The notes under the pieces were generated by a model, which saw nothing but the letters and a program-made list of their open reading frames with translations, was not told the DNA's origin and did no database searches. The position numbers were made by a program, and so were the translations under genes. A DNA stretch of 64,000 nt, from assembly GCA_963693315.1 (NCBI GenBank), contig OY856186.1:83756496-83820495 (forward strand), given 5' to 3'. The DNA is from Diogma glabrata. Taxonomy: Eukaryota > Arthropoda > Insecta > Diptera > Cylindrotomidae. Positions 47,579 through 58,129 of this stretch are shown here, one piece after another; the stretch's first letter is position 1, and every line of letters starts with the position of its first letter.

Positions 47579-47700
47579 TAAAAGCAACCATTTGTTGCCA
47601 CACTCTTCACGATAAATTCCTTTTCTTCAATAAAAATAATATATAAATAACCGTTAGCTTCTTATTTATTTTACCGTTATTAATCTAGTTACATTAAAAC

Positions 47701-48073
47701 ATATGAAGGGTACAGGGGAAAAACAACATAAGTCCATAAAATCAAATTTCGAGAAAATTGAAATTTTGTGTTGAAGTCTTTAAAATGCAAGATATCGGAT
47801 TAAACAATGAATAGACATGGTTCATAAAGGTGTTTTGAACCGAGGCCACCAGAGGCGTTTGTTGGTAAAAAATGGTGGGTTAAGTTGTTTTTCCCTGTAA
47901 AAGAAAATGTTGCGAATTCTTTTCAATTGATTTATATGAGCTGGGTTTGATAGTCATTAAAATTATTGAATATACCAGCAGAAAGCTTTTGTATTTCTTC
48001 AACAGATAGCAGCACTAACTCAATTTCGAAAAAAAAATGGACTTACGTCGTTTTTCTACTGAACCCTTCATAT
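47701..48073. mobile_element. 373-bp MITE with ~37-bp terminal inverted repeats
   Basis: Left end ATATGAAGGGTACAGGGGAA and right end (complement) ATATGAAGGGTTCAGTAGAA continue as inverted 'aaac(a/g)ac(a/g)taagtccat'. The interior is non-coding. A TA-type or ATAT duplication is possible at the edges. Confidence 0.82.
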
Positions 48074-48498
48074 AGTTAGACACCGCCAATATTAAGCACA
48101 GACTGTTAAACCATATAATTCGTTAAATTATGATTTGTTAGTTGTTCTTTTCATTTAAAACAAAATCAATTTCTCAAGAGCACAATTAGATTGATACAGA
48201 ATATCAATTTTTATAAATACAATAATTGTTCTTAACTATTTGGCGGATAGCCCAAAAAACATTGATTTATCACAAGAAAAAATATTGGACATTTAACTAA
48301 TTTTTCTTTTATAAACTTTTTGTCTTAACAACCAACGGATTCATGAACAAAATTCAACTCCAATCACATTGAAAATCAAAAACGATTTAAAATACATCTT
48401 TTTCTTTTTACGTTTGTTCTAATTCTTTTTCTTCCTGTCGTTTTCTCTTCGTTAATTCACGAGTTTCTTTTAATAATAACAACGAATGGTACTCTAGT

Positions 48499-48560
48499 CA
48501 GTGGTTCTCAAAGCGTGTTCCGCGGAACACTGGTGTTCCGCCATGCACTTTCAAGTGTTC
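48499..48560 (+). mobile_element. hAT terminal sequence
   Basis: CAGTGGTTCTCAAAG followed by the palindromic 'gtgttccgcggaacac' is the classic start of a hAT element. It lies 270-330 bp upstream of the hAT transposase remnant in the same orientation, which supports one internally deleted element. Confidence 0.75.
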
Positions 48561-48827
48561 CGCGAAAAAATTAAATAAGTAATCAATTCAATTAAAAATT
48601 GTTTGAAAATAAAAATCAATTCAATGTAAAATATACACGTACGTATAATTTACACGTTTCTCGGCTTTGTATAAATAAAAATATCTTTCGGGTTAAAATT
48701 ACGTCTTGGAAACATAAAATATTATTGCAGTTATTAAAATTCTCCTTTTACACATAAATAAATAAAAAATGTATGAAGTTTTTGTTTCACACAATATGAA
48801 CAATATGATTGAATAAGAAAGCCGTTT

Positions 48828-49172
48828 ATGTCTTCCGAATTTTCTAATTTTACTTTAAATGAAGAAAAAGAATTGACGTCGTCTTCTTCAGATCGTGGAT
48901 TAAAATTACAGTTCCATGAAAACAATCCTGAAAATTTTTCGATCTCTGTTAAAGATGAATACCCGAGTATAAGCAAAAAATCCCTGAACATATTATTGTT
49001 ATTTTCCACGTCATAACTTTGCAAAGCAGAATTTTCAACTATGGTCAATATAAAGACAAGCAAACGCGAGAGACAATGGAATTTAGAAGACAAAACGCGT
49101 GTAGCGTTATCATTTATTCGTCCCAATATCGCTGAGATCTGTAAACATCTTCAAGCTCATGGATCGCATTAA
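48828..49172 (+). pseudogene. hAT transposase C-terminal (dimerisation) fragment
   Basis: Plus frame: LKLQFHENNPENFSISVKDE, YPSISKKSLNILLLFSTS, a TAA stop where YLCEAGFS-type sequence continues, then LCKAEFSTMVNIKTSKRERQ, DKTRVALSFIRPNIAEICKH and a final stop at 49172. This is the hATC dimerisation region as found in ZBED5/FAM200-like transposases. BED finger and catalytic domains are missing. The in-frame stop and the E-A-G to K-A-E change mark decay. A 130-residue frame on the opposite strand is its shadow. Confidence 0.82.
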
Positions 49173-49917
49173 GTTTGAGATTTTTTTTAAAAGTATTGTA
49201 CTTTTAATTGTGCTTTCAATAAATATATTTGCATCAATCAAGCTAATTACGGCACGACATGTTTTTTGCGTATAAGTTCTGTATAAGTAGTTTTAGAATA
49301 AGTAGTTTAGTTAAAGTTGATGACGTTCCTTCAATTTTCTGAATGTGGCCAGTAAAAAAAAAATACATGAGTCAAAATTAAAAAAATATCCTTCTTACTC
49401 CTAAATTAACTCAAAATTATGTCAATATTATCTCAAAATACGAAATAAATATTTATCTAAGTCAAATTTCGCTTTTAAAACTTCCAGGAGACTGAGACCA
49501 GGGGACTGATAATTTATCAGTATTTCTCTGAGAAATGACAAAATTACGTCTTATAAAAAAATTAACGAATTCTATACCAAGGGACTACATATTCACGACG
49601 TATATGACTGTAAAGTTACCTGTAATTCAAATACTTTTTACGAAAATACTTGCCAGGGGACTGATAATTTGACTGAACAAAACACGATCTTGCTACCAAT
49701 AATGACTGTTTTGATTGGTAAAACCTCGGACTAAGAAAAACACTTGCAACATTATATTTATTGAACTTTAATTAACTCCTGTGACGAGCGATAACTTGAT
49801 AGAAATATGAATTTTCTTTATTTTCAATGTGCTTTGATTGGGATGGAGAATGATAAAAATTCGGGGGCAAACTTTAATAGGATATATCTTATTTGAAATA
49901 TAGAGTATTTTATGATT
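49173..49917. other. No gene; 'ggggactgataattt' repeated
   Basis: 'caggggactgataattt' occurs at about 49498 and 49653, with 'aagggactacatattc' between (49580). Otherwise AT-rich. The right end of the hAT element was not found. Confidence 0.5.
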
Positions 49918-50358
49918 ACTAAGAGGGCCCGGCGTGCTTCGCTACGCTTATAAATAAAGTTTTTGCGTAGACATTTTGTTGACGTAGAAGCAATGATTTC
50001 AAAAAGTGGTAATGAGAAATGCTAGCATATAATTTTTAATTTTTCTTTTTAAATATATGAATGAAAAATAATCAGAACTCTAGCTGATCAGTTCGGATAT
50101 ATGACAAATTAGCGATCAAATAAGTTTTCAAGTAAGCTTATTTAATCTCTAACTTATTTGATCGCTAATTTGTCATATATCCGAACTGATCAGCTAGAGT
50201 TCTGATTATTTTTCATTCATATATTTAAAAAGAAAAATTAAAAATTATATGCTAGCATTTCTCATTACCACTTTTTTAAATCATTGCTTCTACGTCAACA
50301 AAATGTCTACGCAAAAATTTATTTATAAGCGTAGCGAAGCACGCCGGGCCCTCCTAGT
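49918..50358. mobile_element. ~440-bp near-perfect palindrome with Helitron-like ends
   Basis: The arms 49918-50125 and 50152-50358 are almost perfectly complementary around a ~26-bp loop. Both outer ends read, outward, GCGTAGCGAAGCACGCCGGG then GCCCTC(C/T)TAGT. A GC hairpin just before CTAG|T is what Helitron 3' ends look like, so this may be an inverted dimer of a non-autonomous Helitron. Alternatively it is a foldback MITE with TIRs as long as its arms. It is non-coding. Confidence 0.8.
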
Positions 50359-50389
50359 ATAAAAAAAATAAAATAAAGTTTTAAGTTTC

Positions 50390-50620
50390 AAATTTCATTT
50401 CGTTTTTCTATGTATGTAAACTTATAATGCATATGTATATAAAAAGTTTTTCGTATATAATAACTTTTTTATTTATGATCCGAAAAATCCCAAAAATCTT
50501 TAAAACCTAAGTTACAGTAATATCAGTTAGCACTGAAAATTTGAAATGAATCAAAATTCGAATAAAAAAGCCTTAGGCTCCAGAAAGTTTTTTTTTAACG
50601 TATTAATATAGAAGATCATA
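50390..50620 (+). repeat. Interspersed repeat also present at 60245-60410 and 60735-60905
   Basis: All three share 'ttatttatgatccgaaaaat' and 'cccaaaaatct'; two share 'aataaaaaagccttaggct'; the first two share 'gtatgtaaacttataatgc'. They flank the LTR retrotransposon on both sides, so that element inserted into a cluster of this repeat, perhaps part of a Helitron-like element. Confidence 0.8.
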
Positions 50621-50688
50621 AAAAAAATAAAGAAAAATAATATAAACTCACATACCATTATCACGTCAAATCAATTTTATCTATATCT

Positions 50689-51041
50689 TATATTAATATA
50701 ACTGGTGGTATTCGTTATATTATTTTAGGTATGTTGAGGTTCGTTAAACATCTTTATTTACTTTAACACATTATTTATTTATGTTAATTTGGTTATTACA
50801 TATACTTAATGTAATTACATTAAAACTATATAACACACAGAAAACCGGCAACTATTTTGAGTGTAACCTTTTATTCTCACAACATCACGTACACTGAATA
50901 TCTATTAGTTTTATTTCTTTCAATTTCTTTCGTAAGAAACTGCAGCGTCAGGCGCTTGGAATATGATATATTTTTATGAATATACTTTAATGTTGATAAT
51001 GTTATTAAAGTATAGTGTAACCCTTATGGTCAATCACTACA
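50689..51041 (-). repeat. 3' LTR (353 bp)
   Basis: Read on the minus strand it begins TGTAGTGATTGACC and ends GTTATATTAATATA. It differs from the 5' LTR at two positions (GGTGG/GATGG near 50705 and TGTTG/TGCTG near 50992, plus-strand text). Confidence 0.95.
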
Positions 51042-51062
51042 CCTTCCCCCTTTTTTTTTTTT
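51042..51062 (-). promoter_or_regulatory. Polypurine tract
   Basis: On the minus strand an A-run followed by GGGGGAAGG abuts the 3' LTR start TGTAGTG. This would prime plus-strand DNA synthesis. Confidence 0.9.
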
Positions 51063-51831
51063 AAAAGAAAACATATTCAATTCGCCTGACACTACCTTTC
51101 TGTAATACTAATTTTTGTTTTGAACTGTTCTCTTAGAATTGAGTATTCGGTGTTCCGGCATTGCTCTAGGCCATTGGCAGCTAAAAGTCAGCGAGTACTC
51201 GATTCTTTACATTTAACCTTGTTTGCGGTTTTTAGAGAAAATTATTATTTTTATTAAGTTTGAAAATTAGCTCTTGCATAATTAGATTGTGTGTACGTGT
51301 GTGCTATTTAGAGTTTTTAACCTTGTTAACTTAACGCATTTATTTAATTTTACTTTATTACTTAAGATTATTATTTTTATTTAAACGTATTTATTTACTT
51401 TTATTTTATTACTTAGGATTACTATGGTATGCCATCCCCTTTAAAAAAAAAATTATTTGAAATCAAATCATTAATAATAAAAAAAAATTATACGTTATGA
51501 TTTTATCCTATTACGTTAAGATATTTGTTTACATTTAAAAATTGAAAAACAGAACCGTAGTCTGTTAAGTGCTAATTAATGCTAATTAATTTTATAAAAG
51601 TTATTTTTTTTATTAACGAGAAATGATTTTATTTTTGGTTTGAGAAAAAAAAAAAATTTAATTTCTTTTATATTTATTTGTGTCAATGCTATTTTACTTA
51701 AGTTTATTGTATTAAAATTAATAATAAAACGTTATAATATTAATTCATGAATTTCTTTGTTTTTGCTATATTATATTTTTAATTTAGTAGTTTAACTTTT
51801 GTTTAGTAGTTTAATTACTGTTTAATGTAGT
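51063..51831 (-). other. Element region between integrase and 3' LTR, no env seen
   Basis: AT-rich, with no frame above 60 codons. Elements of this group usually lack env. Confidence 0.7.
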
Positions 51832-52831
51832 TTAATTTTTGTGAACGACTATCTTTCTGTTTTTTTGTTTTATCTCTATGTTATTATTGCTTAATATTTG
51901 TATAACTTCGTAAGGTCCTTCGTAAATGCTATCTAGTTTATGTTTACCTTCTGACTCTATATAAACTTTGTCTCCTATTTTAATTGAGATTGGGTTATTA
52001 TTCTTTTTGTCAAAGTTCATTTTTCGTTTTTGTTTTTCTTTTTCTATTACTTCCCTTACTCTGGATTTCGTAACTAATAGCCTTTGTCTAATTATCTCTG
52101 CGTATTGTTCTACATTATATGATTTTTTAGCTTTTTGTACATCATTTAAATTTGTAGTTCTACCGAAAATTAGTTCGAATGGTGTGTATGCGTGATACGC
52201 GCTTGGTGTTGTGTTATAACATAAGGCGTATATTGGTATCCACTCGTCCCAGTCTGTATGGTTTTCGTTGGAGTAATGTCTAAGGTATGCATTTAGTTCC
52301 TTATGATTTCTTTCAAGTTTTCCGATTGTTTGTGGATGATAAGCGGTGCTGAAAATTTGCTTTACTTTTAGTAACTTAGAAATTTCTGCTAGGGTTTCAT
52401 TTAAAAATTCCGTACCCCTGTCCGATTTAAGTGTCTTAGGTATTCCGAAAATACAAATGATTTTTTCGAAAATTTCTTTTGCGACGGTTATACTTTCTTT
52501 ATTCTGCAGTGGTATCAGTATTACGAAATTAGTTAGTTCACATTGCGCTGTAAGAATAAACTTATTATTATTAATCGTTATTGGTAAAGGTCCTACTAAA
52601 TCTATTTGGATTGTTTCGAATGCTTCCTCTGGTGTTTCTGTAATCACCATATTTTCTTTGATTCTAGGATTATACTTGTTCTTCTGACATAATTCACAAT
52701 TTTGTATAAATTTGTTGATGTCTTTAGACATATTGTGCCAGTTGTAGTTTTTCATTATTTTCTTCTTAGTCCTATTCTGTCCTGTGTGACCTCCTGTAAT
52801 TGGGTCATTGTGGTACCTATTTAATATTTCT
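51832..52831 (-). pseudogene. Retrotransposon integrase (3' part of pol)
   Basis: Starting after the nested LINE: an H..H zinc-finger half (RYHNDPITGGH) and C..C half (CELCQKNK), then the DDE core IQIDLVGPLP (first D), LKSDRGTEFL (second D), HPQTIGKLERNHKEL (E), and a C-terminal module with KLDSIYEGPYEVIQI, the GPY/F domain. Integrase would join cDNA to the host genome. All three acidic residues are present. The start of this part is separated from RNase H only by the LINE, and the frame is in phase on both sides. The stop is at 51832. TIGKLER replaces the usual (S/T)NGKLER. Confidence 0.9.
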
Positions 52832-53364
52832 CGAGTTGCCGATCAATTTAACAGCTCTCCGCTGTCTTGATTCTGTACAGTGGAGAGCTGTTAAATTGAT
52901 CGGCAACTCGACTCTTACTAACGTGCTTGATTCCTTGCAACATAGAAGAGACGTCGCTGATTTGACGGTATTCTACAAGTATATTATGGACGAACGGACG
53001 TCTGCGGAGATCAAATCGATTTTGCCTGAACCAGCAAACTTTGCGCGTTTCACTAGAGCATCAACATCAGCCCATCCTTTTACGGTTCGAGTGACTAGGT
53101 GTAGAACTGTCGCTTTTCAACGCGATTTTTTTAACAGAGTTTCTCATCTCTGGAATGCCTTACCGGCGTGGGTCTTTCCTGATAATTTTAATCCTCAAAA
53201 CTTTAAGATCAACATTAATAAATTCCTCAAAGAAAATTGAATAATACTTTCAAGCCCTAGTTCCTTAGTTAGCATGGTATCTTCGGATATTCAGAGACGT
53301 TGATCTATATTGGTTAACACTAAACATGCCTAACATAGAATAAAAAAAAAAAAAAAAAATTTCT
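52832..53364 (+). mobile_element. Nested CR1/L2-like LINE inserted in pol, with 6-bp duplication
   Basis: 5'-truncated copy of the family at 12050-13480. It encodes CLDSVQWRAVKLIGNSTLTN, LQHRRDVADLTVFYKYIMDE, RVTRCRTVAFQRDFFNRVSH, LWNALPAWVFPDNFNPQNFK and a TGA, then a 3' UTR and an 18-A tail (53342-53359). ATTTCT at 52826-52831 and about 53359-53364 is the target duplication. The first 29 bp (52832-52860) are an exact inverted copy of 52882-52910, a fold-back at the 5' junction. It is oriented against the host LTR element and has no stop in its remaining frame. Confidence 0.9.
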
Positions 53365-55990
53365 AACCTTTCGTTAATATCATCAACTGTTTTCGTTGGA
53401 TCCTCAATTTTAATTATTATATTGTATTTATTAGCTTCTGCTTTAAATATTTCGGGCTTAATTATTTTAAAAATGTCGTCATTTTTAAAAATTTTGAAGT
53501 CAATTGTCATCGCATTTGCTACTTTACGTAGTGTTGAAAAAATTGAATCCACAATTTTATCATTGATGCTAAATTGAATTTTTATGTTCCCCTTTTTTAC
53601 ATTTTCGTTATATAACTTTTTATTTTTATGCGCTTTTTTCATTTTAATTATTAATTTATTATTTTTGTAGTCGACTTCTGAGGATAATAGTTTAGTTGGG
53701 TTTTCTATAGTTGAATTATTTAGGTTATTGTTTTCATTCCCACTAGTGCTATTAGAATCTACGTCTTTATTAGTTTTTGATCTAGTGGTCATTGCATTTA
53801 TTGTGATTTCGTTTCTATCGTGAATATTTTTCAAAGATTCGATTGATATTCTGGATAGCGCGTCCGCTACGCAGTTTTCTTTTCCTTTTATATATTCGAT
53901 ATTGAAATCATATTCCTCTAATTCTAGACGTATTCGTGTTAATCTAGACGATGGATCTTTAAGTGAGAATAAATACACTAGAGGTTTATGATCTGTTCTA
54001 ATGGTAAATTTTTGACCGTACAGGTATGGATGAAAGTGTTTTATAGCGAAGAATATAGCTAGAAGTTCTTTTTCGATGGTTGACTTATTTTTTTCACCTG
54101 TAGTGAAGTTTCTTGAAAAGAACGAAATTGGTCTGTCTATGTTGTTTGATTGTTGACTTAATACTGCTCCACATCCGATATTAGATGCGTCAGTTGTTAG
54201 GGTGAATTCGTTTTTAAAATTTGGTTTTTCTAAGAACGGTGAGTTAAGTATTTTATTTTTTATGGTTGCAAACGCATTTTGTGCTTCGTCGGTCCAGCTA
54301 AATTTTACTTTTTTCTTTGTTAGATTGTTTAGTGGTGCTGTTATTGTTGCAAAATTTTCTATAAATTTTCGATAGTAATTGCAGAATGCAACGAACCTTA
54401 CTATCTCTTCTGGTGTCGTTGGTATAGGCCAATTCTGTATAAGTTGTAGTTTAGAATCGTCTATTTTAATTCCTTTTTGAGTGCATGTGTGTCCTAAGAA
54501 TGTAACTTCTGCTCTGAAGAATTCGCATTTGTTTGGGTTTAACTTTAAATTATATTTTTGGCATGTTTGAAGAATTTTCCCTATGTTTTTGAGGTGTTGT
54601 TCGATTGAGTTGCCTATTACTATAATGTCGTCAATGTAAATAAATGCTGTCTCTGGGGGTAACCCTGAGAATGCTAAATTAATCATTCTTGCAAAGGAAT
54701 TAGGAGCAACCTTTAGCCCAAACGGAACTCTGGTAAATCTTAAGCTTCCTTGTTGAGTGGTGAAAGATGTGTAATCTCTAGACTCTTCATCCAGTTCGAT
54801 TTGATGAAAACCTGATGCTAAGTCCATTATGGAGAAGTATCGTGATTTTCCTGCCGCTTCTATGAGTTCGTCTATTCTTGGGAGTGGAAAAACGTCTCCT
54901 ACTAACTTTTTATTGAGAGCCCTGTAGTCTACCACAAGTCTCCATTTCTTATCATTTTCCGTGGGTGACTTTTTTTTTGGTACTACAAAGATTGGTGACG
55001 AATATTCTGAGGTACTTGGTTCTACTATTTTATTTCGTATTAGCTCACTTAGTTGTTTACTTACTTCTTTCCTTTGCGACATTGGTAGTCGATGTGCCTT
55101 TACATAGACTGGTTCATTGTCCTTTAACCTCAACTTTTGCCTATAAAAGTTATTCTTCGTTATTACTTCTTCAGGTAGAAGGAATTCGTATGAGTATTTG
55201 TTTATTAGATCTTTTAGTCCATCTTGAACTTGTTCGTCTTGATTATTATTTTTGTTGAGTATGAGGTCTAGTAGCTTATGCTTTCTATCGTTATCCGCAC
55301 AGTTTGTCATAGTAAATACTTTTTTTGTTTCCAGTTTATCTATTATATTAAAGCTTTCAATTGGTACACTTTTAAGTATTATTTTGTTTAGGTTTATGTT
55401 AACAGGTATATTATTTGTATTTAATATTTTAACCATTGGGTACTCTTTGTTTACTATCGTATTACCTAGAAATATTCCTGTGTCTATTTCCTGTTTTTCT
55501 ATTAACATGTCTTGCGCAAACTTATGTGGTAAGTGTTGTATGGTTTCTGATCTTTCTGGTATTTGTATTATACTGGCTGAACTTTCCGTTTCGTACATGT
55601 TTTGTATGTTTAGCTTGCTTTTGTTACCGTGTTCTGTGATGAGAATTATTGTTGAGTTTCCGAAATTTATAACTGCTTGGTGTTCTTTTAGAAAGTCGAT
55701 TCCGACTATACCATCGAATGGTATCGGAAAATCAGTTCGTACTAAATGGAAGGATTGGTTGAAAACGTTACTATTAATGTCGCTAAGTATTAAGTTAATT
55801 GGTCCAAGTGTATAAGAATAACCATGAGTAACTCCCTTAATCTTAATTTTTCTGTTACTTAAATTATTTAGGTTAATGGAACGATTTTGTTTTAACACTG
55901 ATATTTCTGCTCTAGTATCTATAAGGAATTTGAAAAGTTTATTTTGTACATAGAATTCGATGAAATTGGTTAAGTTATCGTTTAATTTGA
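53365..55990 (-). pseudogene. Retrotransposon pol: protease, reverse transcriptase, RNase H
   Basis: In order on the minus strand: protease at about 55925-55690 (FLIDTRAEISVL, where DTGA is expected, and a GIVGIDFL-type second motif), a linker, RT from about 55090 (LPMSQRKEVSKQLSELI, WRLVVDYRALNKKL, FHQIELDE, FIYIDDIIVIG with the catalytic DD), connection, then RNase H (LTTDASNIGCGAVLSQ, TIEKELLAIFFAIKHFHPYL, RTDHKPLVYL) and a charged linker toward integrase. It copies element RNA to DNA. The pol frame is -1 relative to gag. The open frame shown by translation runs a few codons past 53365 into the LINE A-tail; those residues are not pol. RT and RNase H look intact. Confidence 0.93.
55908..55919 (-). 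other. Protease active site changed from DTGA to DTRA
   Basis: The codons are GAT ACT AGA GCA. The glycine after D-T is nearly invariant in retroviral-type aspartic proteases; a single G-to-A change would give AGA from GGA. This alone should disable Gag-Pol processing. Confidence 0.85.
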
Positions 55991-55999
55991 AAATTTTAG

Positions 56000-57292
56000 T
56001 TAGTCCTCCTTCAGCTTTATTGTTTGTAGCTGAAACCCCAATTCCTCGTCTGCAGTGTCTTCTGCGTATGCTCTGATATTTCCCTTGTTATTGTTTTGAG
56101 TTTCTTGTTTGTTGTATCTTTGGTTATTGTATCGTTGGTTATTGTATCTATTAAAGTGATTTCTATGGCTTTTATTGGTGTTATTATTAAAATTTGGTCT
56201 ATTGGTATAATTAAAACCTCTTTGGTAAAAGTTTCCATTATTCCTATTATTTCTATAAAAATTGTTATAATTATTGTTTGAACGTGTCCGTTCTGTGTTC
56301 CAATTTCGAGTGTATACGTTGTTTCTGTTTACGAAATGGTTATTTCTTGCATAGGAATGGTTATCACGTGCTCGTGCGGTCATAATAGATACCGCATTAT
56401 CGTTATTTATCTCTCTAAGTTTTTGTATTACATCTGAAACTTCGTTGAAATTATTCATCATAGCACTAATTAGTATATTGTTAGAAGGAAAATTTCTCTT
56501 TATTGATTTAGTAATCTCTTGAATAGTATAGCTAGTCGCTATCTGTGATGACACACCTTCGCTTATGAACGCATTTTTTAAAGTTTCGGCTGATTCCTCT
56601 AATATTTTTATAAAATTTTCTTTGCCTTTGTTTAGGTTAAGTCCCTCTAGTTGTGTCTTTATGTGTATTGTGGACATACCCTTGCATTTTTGTTTTAGAG
56701 CTGTTATAATCTGGTCAACCGAAGTTGCATTTTCCGTAGCCTCTCGTGCTTTCCGTATAAGTTTGGATCTTATAAGTGTCACAAGCAATTTTTCATTTTG
56801 TTTGTCTGGTACCGATAGCTTAAGAATTTCTAATTTATCGATTATTGCATCTAAGATTAAAGGTTCACCGTTGTAGTCTTCCTTTAGTATTCTCACGACC
56901 ATGTTGACAACTTGCTCTGTTGTGAGTGCCATTTTTGTTACAGTTATTTTGGTTTCTTTAACGCTGTTATTCAAATTTAAATTTTCTTGTCTCACTATTT
57001 GTGTGTCACTGTCGAATAGTTTGTCTGGAAAACTGTAATTCAAGTTAAGGTAGCTAAAAGTTATTTTAATTTTGTCTAATAAAACTTTAAAATTTTTATT
57101 TAGAATGTCTCTGTCCAGTTCGTGTAGATTTTGAGAAGTTCTCGAGAGTTTTAGAAATTTGTTGAAGTTTACTATACAAGCATTTTCGTACGTGTGAATT
57201 GAATTTTTACATACCGGTGTTTTCTCATTAAATTGTTCATACAATATGTTAATGTTTTTAATACATTTCCGGAGATTATCCAAATCGCTCAT
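56000..57292 (-). CDS. Retrotransposon Gag (430 aa)
   Basis: An intact 430-codon frame from ATG at 57292. The first ~260 residues are helical and charged (KLSRTSQNLHELDRDIL, EQVVNMVVRILKEDYNG, KLLVTLIRSKLIRKAREAT, TSVDQIITALKQKCKGMSTI), consistent with a capsid-like fold. Residues ~310-400 are Asn/Arg/Tyr-rich with many RNN and FNR words (YARNNHFVNRNNVY, NRYNNQRYNNQRYNKQ), a basic RNA-binding tail instead of a CCHC knuckle. Gag would form the particle that packages element RNA. It overlaps the start of pol by about 85 bp in the -1 phase. The frame is undamaged. Confidence 0.9.
   Translation of the reverse strand: MSDLDNLRKCIKNINILYEQFNEKTPVCKNSIHTYENACIVNFNKFLKLSRTSQNLHELDRDILNKNFKVLLDKIKITFSYLNLNYSFPDKLFDSDTQIVRQENLNLNNSVKETKITVTKMALTTEQVVNMVVRILKEDYNGEPLILDAIIDKLEILKLSVPDKQNEKLLVTLIRSKLIRKAREATENATSVDQIITALKQKCKGMSTIHIKTQLEGLNLNKGKENFIKILEESAETLKNAFISEGVSSQIATSYTIQEITKSIKRNFPSNNILISAMMNNFNEVSDVIQKLREINNDNAVSIMTARARDNHSYARNNHFVNRNNVYTRNWNTERTRSNNNYNNFYRNNRNNGNFYQRGFNYTNRPNFNNNTNKSHRNHFNRYNNQRYNNQRYNKQETQNNNKGNIRAYAEDTADEELGFQLQTIKLKED
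56078..56084 (-). promoter_or_regulatory. Candidate -1 frameshift heptamer GGGAAAT at the gag/pol overlap
   Basis: In the gag frame the heptamer splits as G GGA AAT, matching the X XXY YYZ rule for -1 slippage. In the pol frame the last upstream stop (TAA) is just before it, so pol becomes open exactly here and stays open through the gag stop at 56000. No pseudoknot was modelled. Confidence 0.6.
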
Positions 57293-57777
57293 TAATATCC
57301 CATATATATGTTATATTTATTGCGGGAAATAACGACGCGTTATATCATAGTTATAAGGAATTAAATGTACGTATTAGTAGTACTTAGTAGAGTATTGATA
57401 ATTCCCTTTTTTTCATAAAGTTATTAATTTGATACAAATAGATTATTTTAAAAAAAATATATTAATTCAATCAGGTATGGTATATGTTGAAATTTGTTAT
57501 ATGATACTCATACTCGAATATTTTGAAAAAAAAAAAATTAAAAAAAAATTTTAGAAAGTGAAGAGTCGGTATATATGTATATCAAAATTAATTTATTTTG
57601 AATATTTATTTATTTTATTTATTCATTTTTTATTCGTTCTAATGTTGAAAATTAGATTTCATTTTCGTTTAAGTTAGAAAAAGTAAATTGTTATTCAGTT
57701 TATAACCTTAATTTTAATTTATTAAGTACCGATTTGGTTCAGATTCTCTCGTGTTACGGCACGAGTAATCTGTGCAG

Positions 57778-57981
57778 TTATTCTGTTTTTTGTGTACTTA
57801 TATATTTTATATACGCATAAAAAAATAAAATTGTTCCGGCAATAGCGACGCAATAATACAAAAATGTGTTTTGGTCAGTTACTGTTTCGTGGATTATATT
57901 CAGTTTTTCTAGACTTTCTAGATGTATAGCACTGTTCTCGTTTTTCGTTTCTATAGGTGCATCCACTTTTGAATTGCACAT
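57778..57981 (-). CDS. Small upstream ORF with one membrane segment (67 aa)
   Basis: ATG at 57981: a polar N-terminus (MCNSKVDAPIETKNENSAIH), a short amphipathic stretch (LESLEKLNIIHETV), then a clear hydrophobic helix, FLYYCVAIAGTILFFYAYIK, and a polar tail ending QKTE. It is the only protein-like frame in the leader, lying about 490 bp upstream of gag. It could be a spliced or reinitiated small product or a chance frame. I do not recognise it. Confidence 0.4.
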   Translation of the reverse strand: MCNSKVDAPIETKNENSAIHLESLEKLNIIHETVTDQNTFLYYCVAIAGTILFFYAYIKYISTQKTE

Positions 57982-58129
57982 TATGTTTTTCCAGTTTTAG
58001 ATTGTTAACTTTATTTCGAAAGTTATTTAAAATATTTTCACCGAGACGAGACAGAAAATTAAAACGGAAATTATTCTCTTATAATTATAGTTATAAATTG
58101 TAATACAATTTTTAGAGAGAAAATAGTTT

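Noticed and set aside
48734..49126. 130-residue frame on the minus strand
   Set aside because: Antisense shadow of the plus-strand hAT C-terminal fragment.
53265..53364. Pol frame continuing below 53365
   Set aside because: These codons come from the A-tail and 3' UTR of the nested LINE read backwards.
54965..55815. Plus-strand frames of 97 and 187 residues
   Set aside because: Antisense shadows of the Gypsy pol gene.
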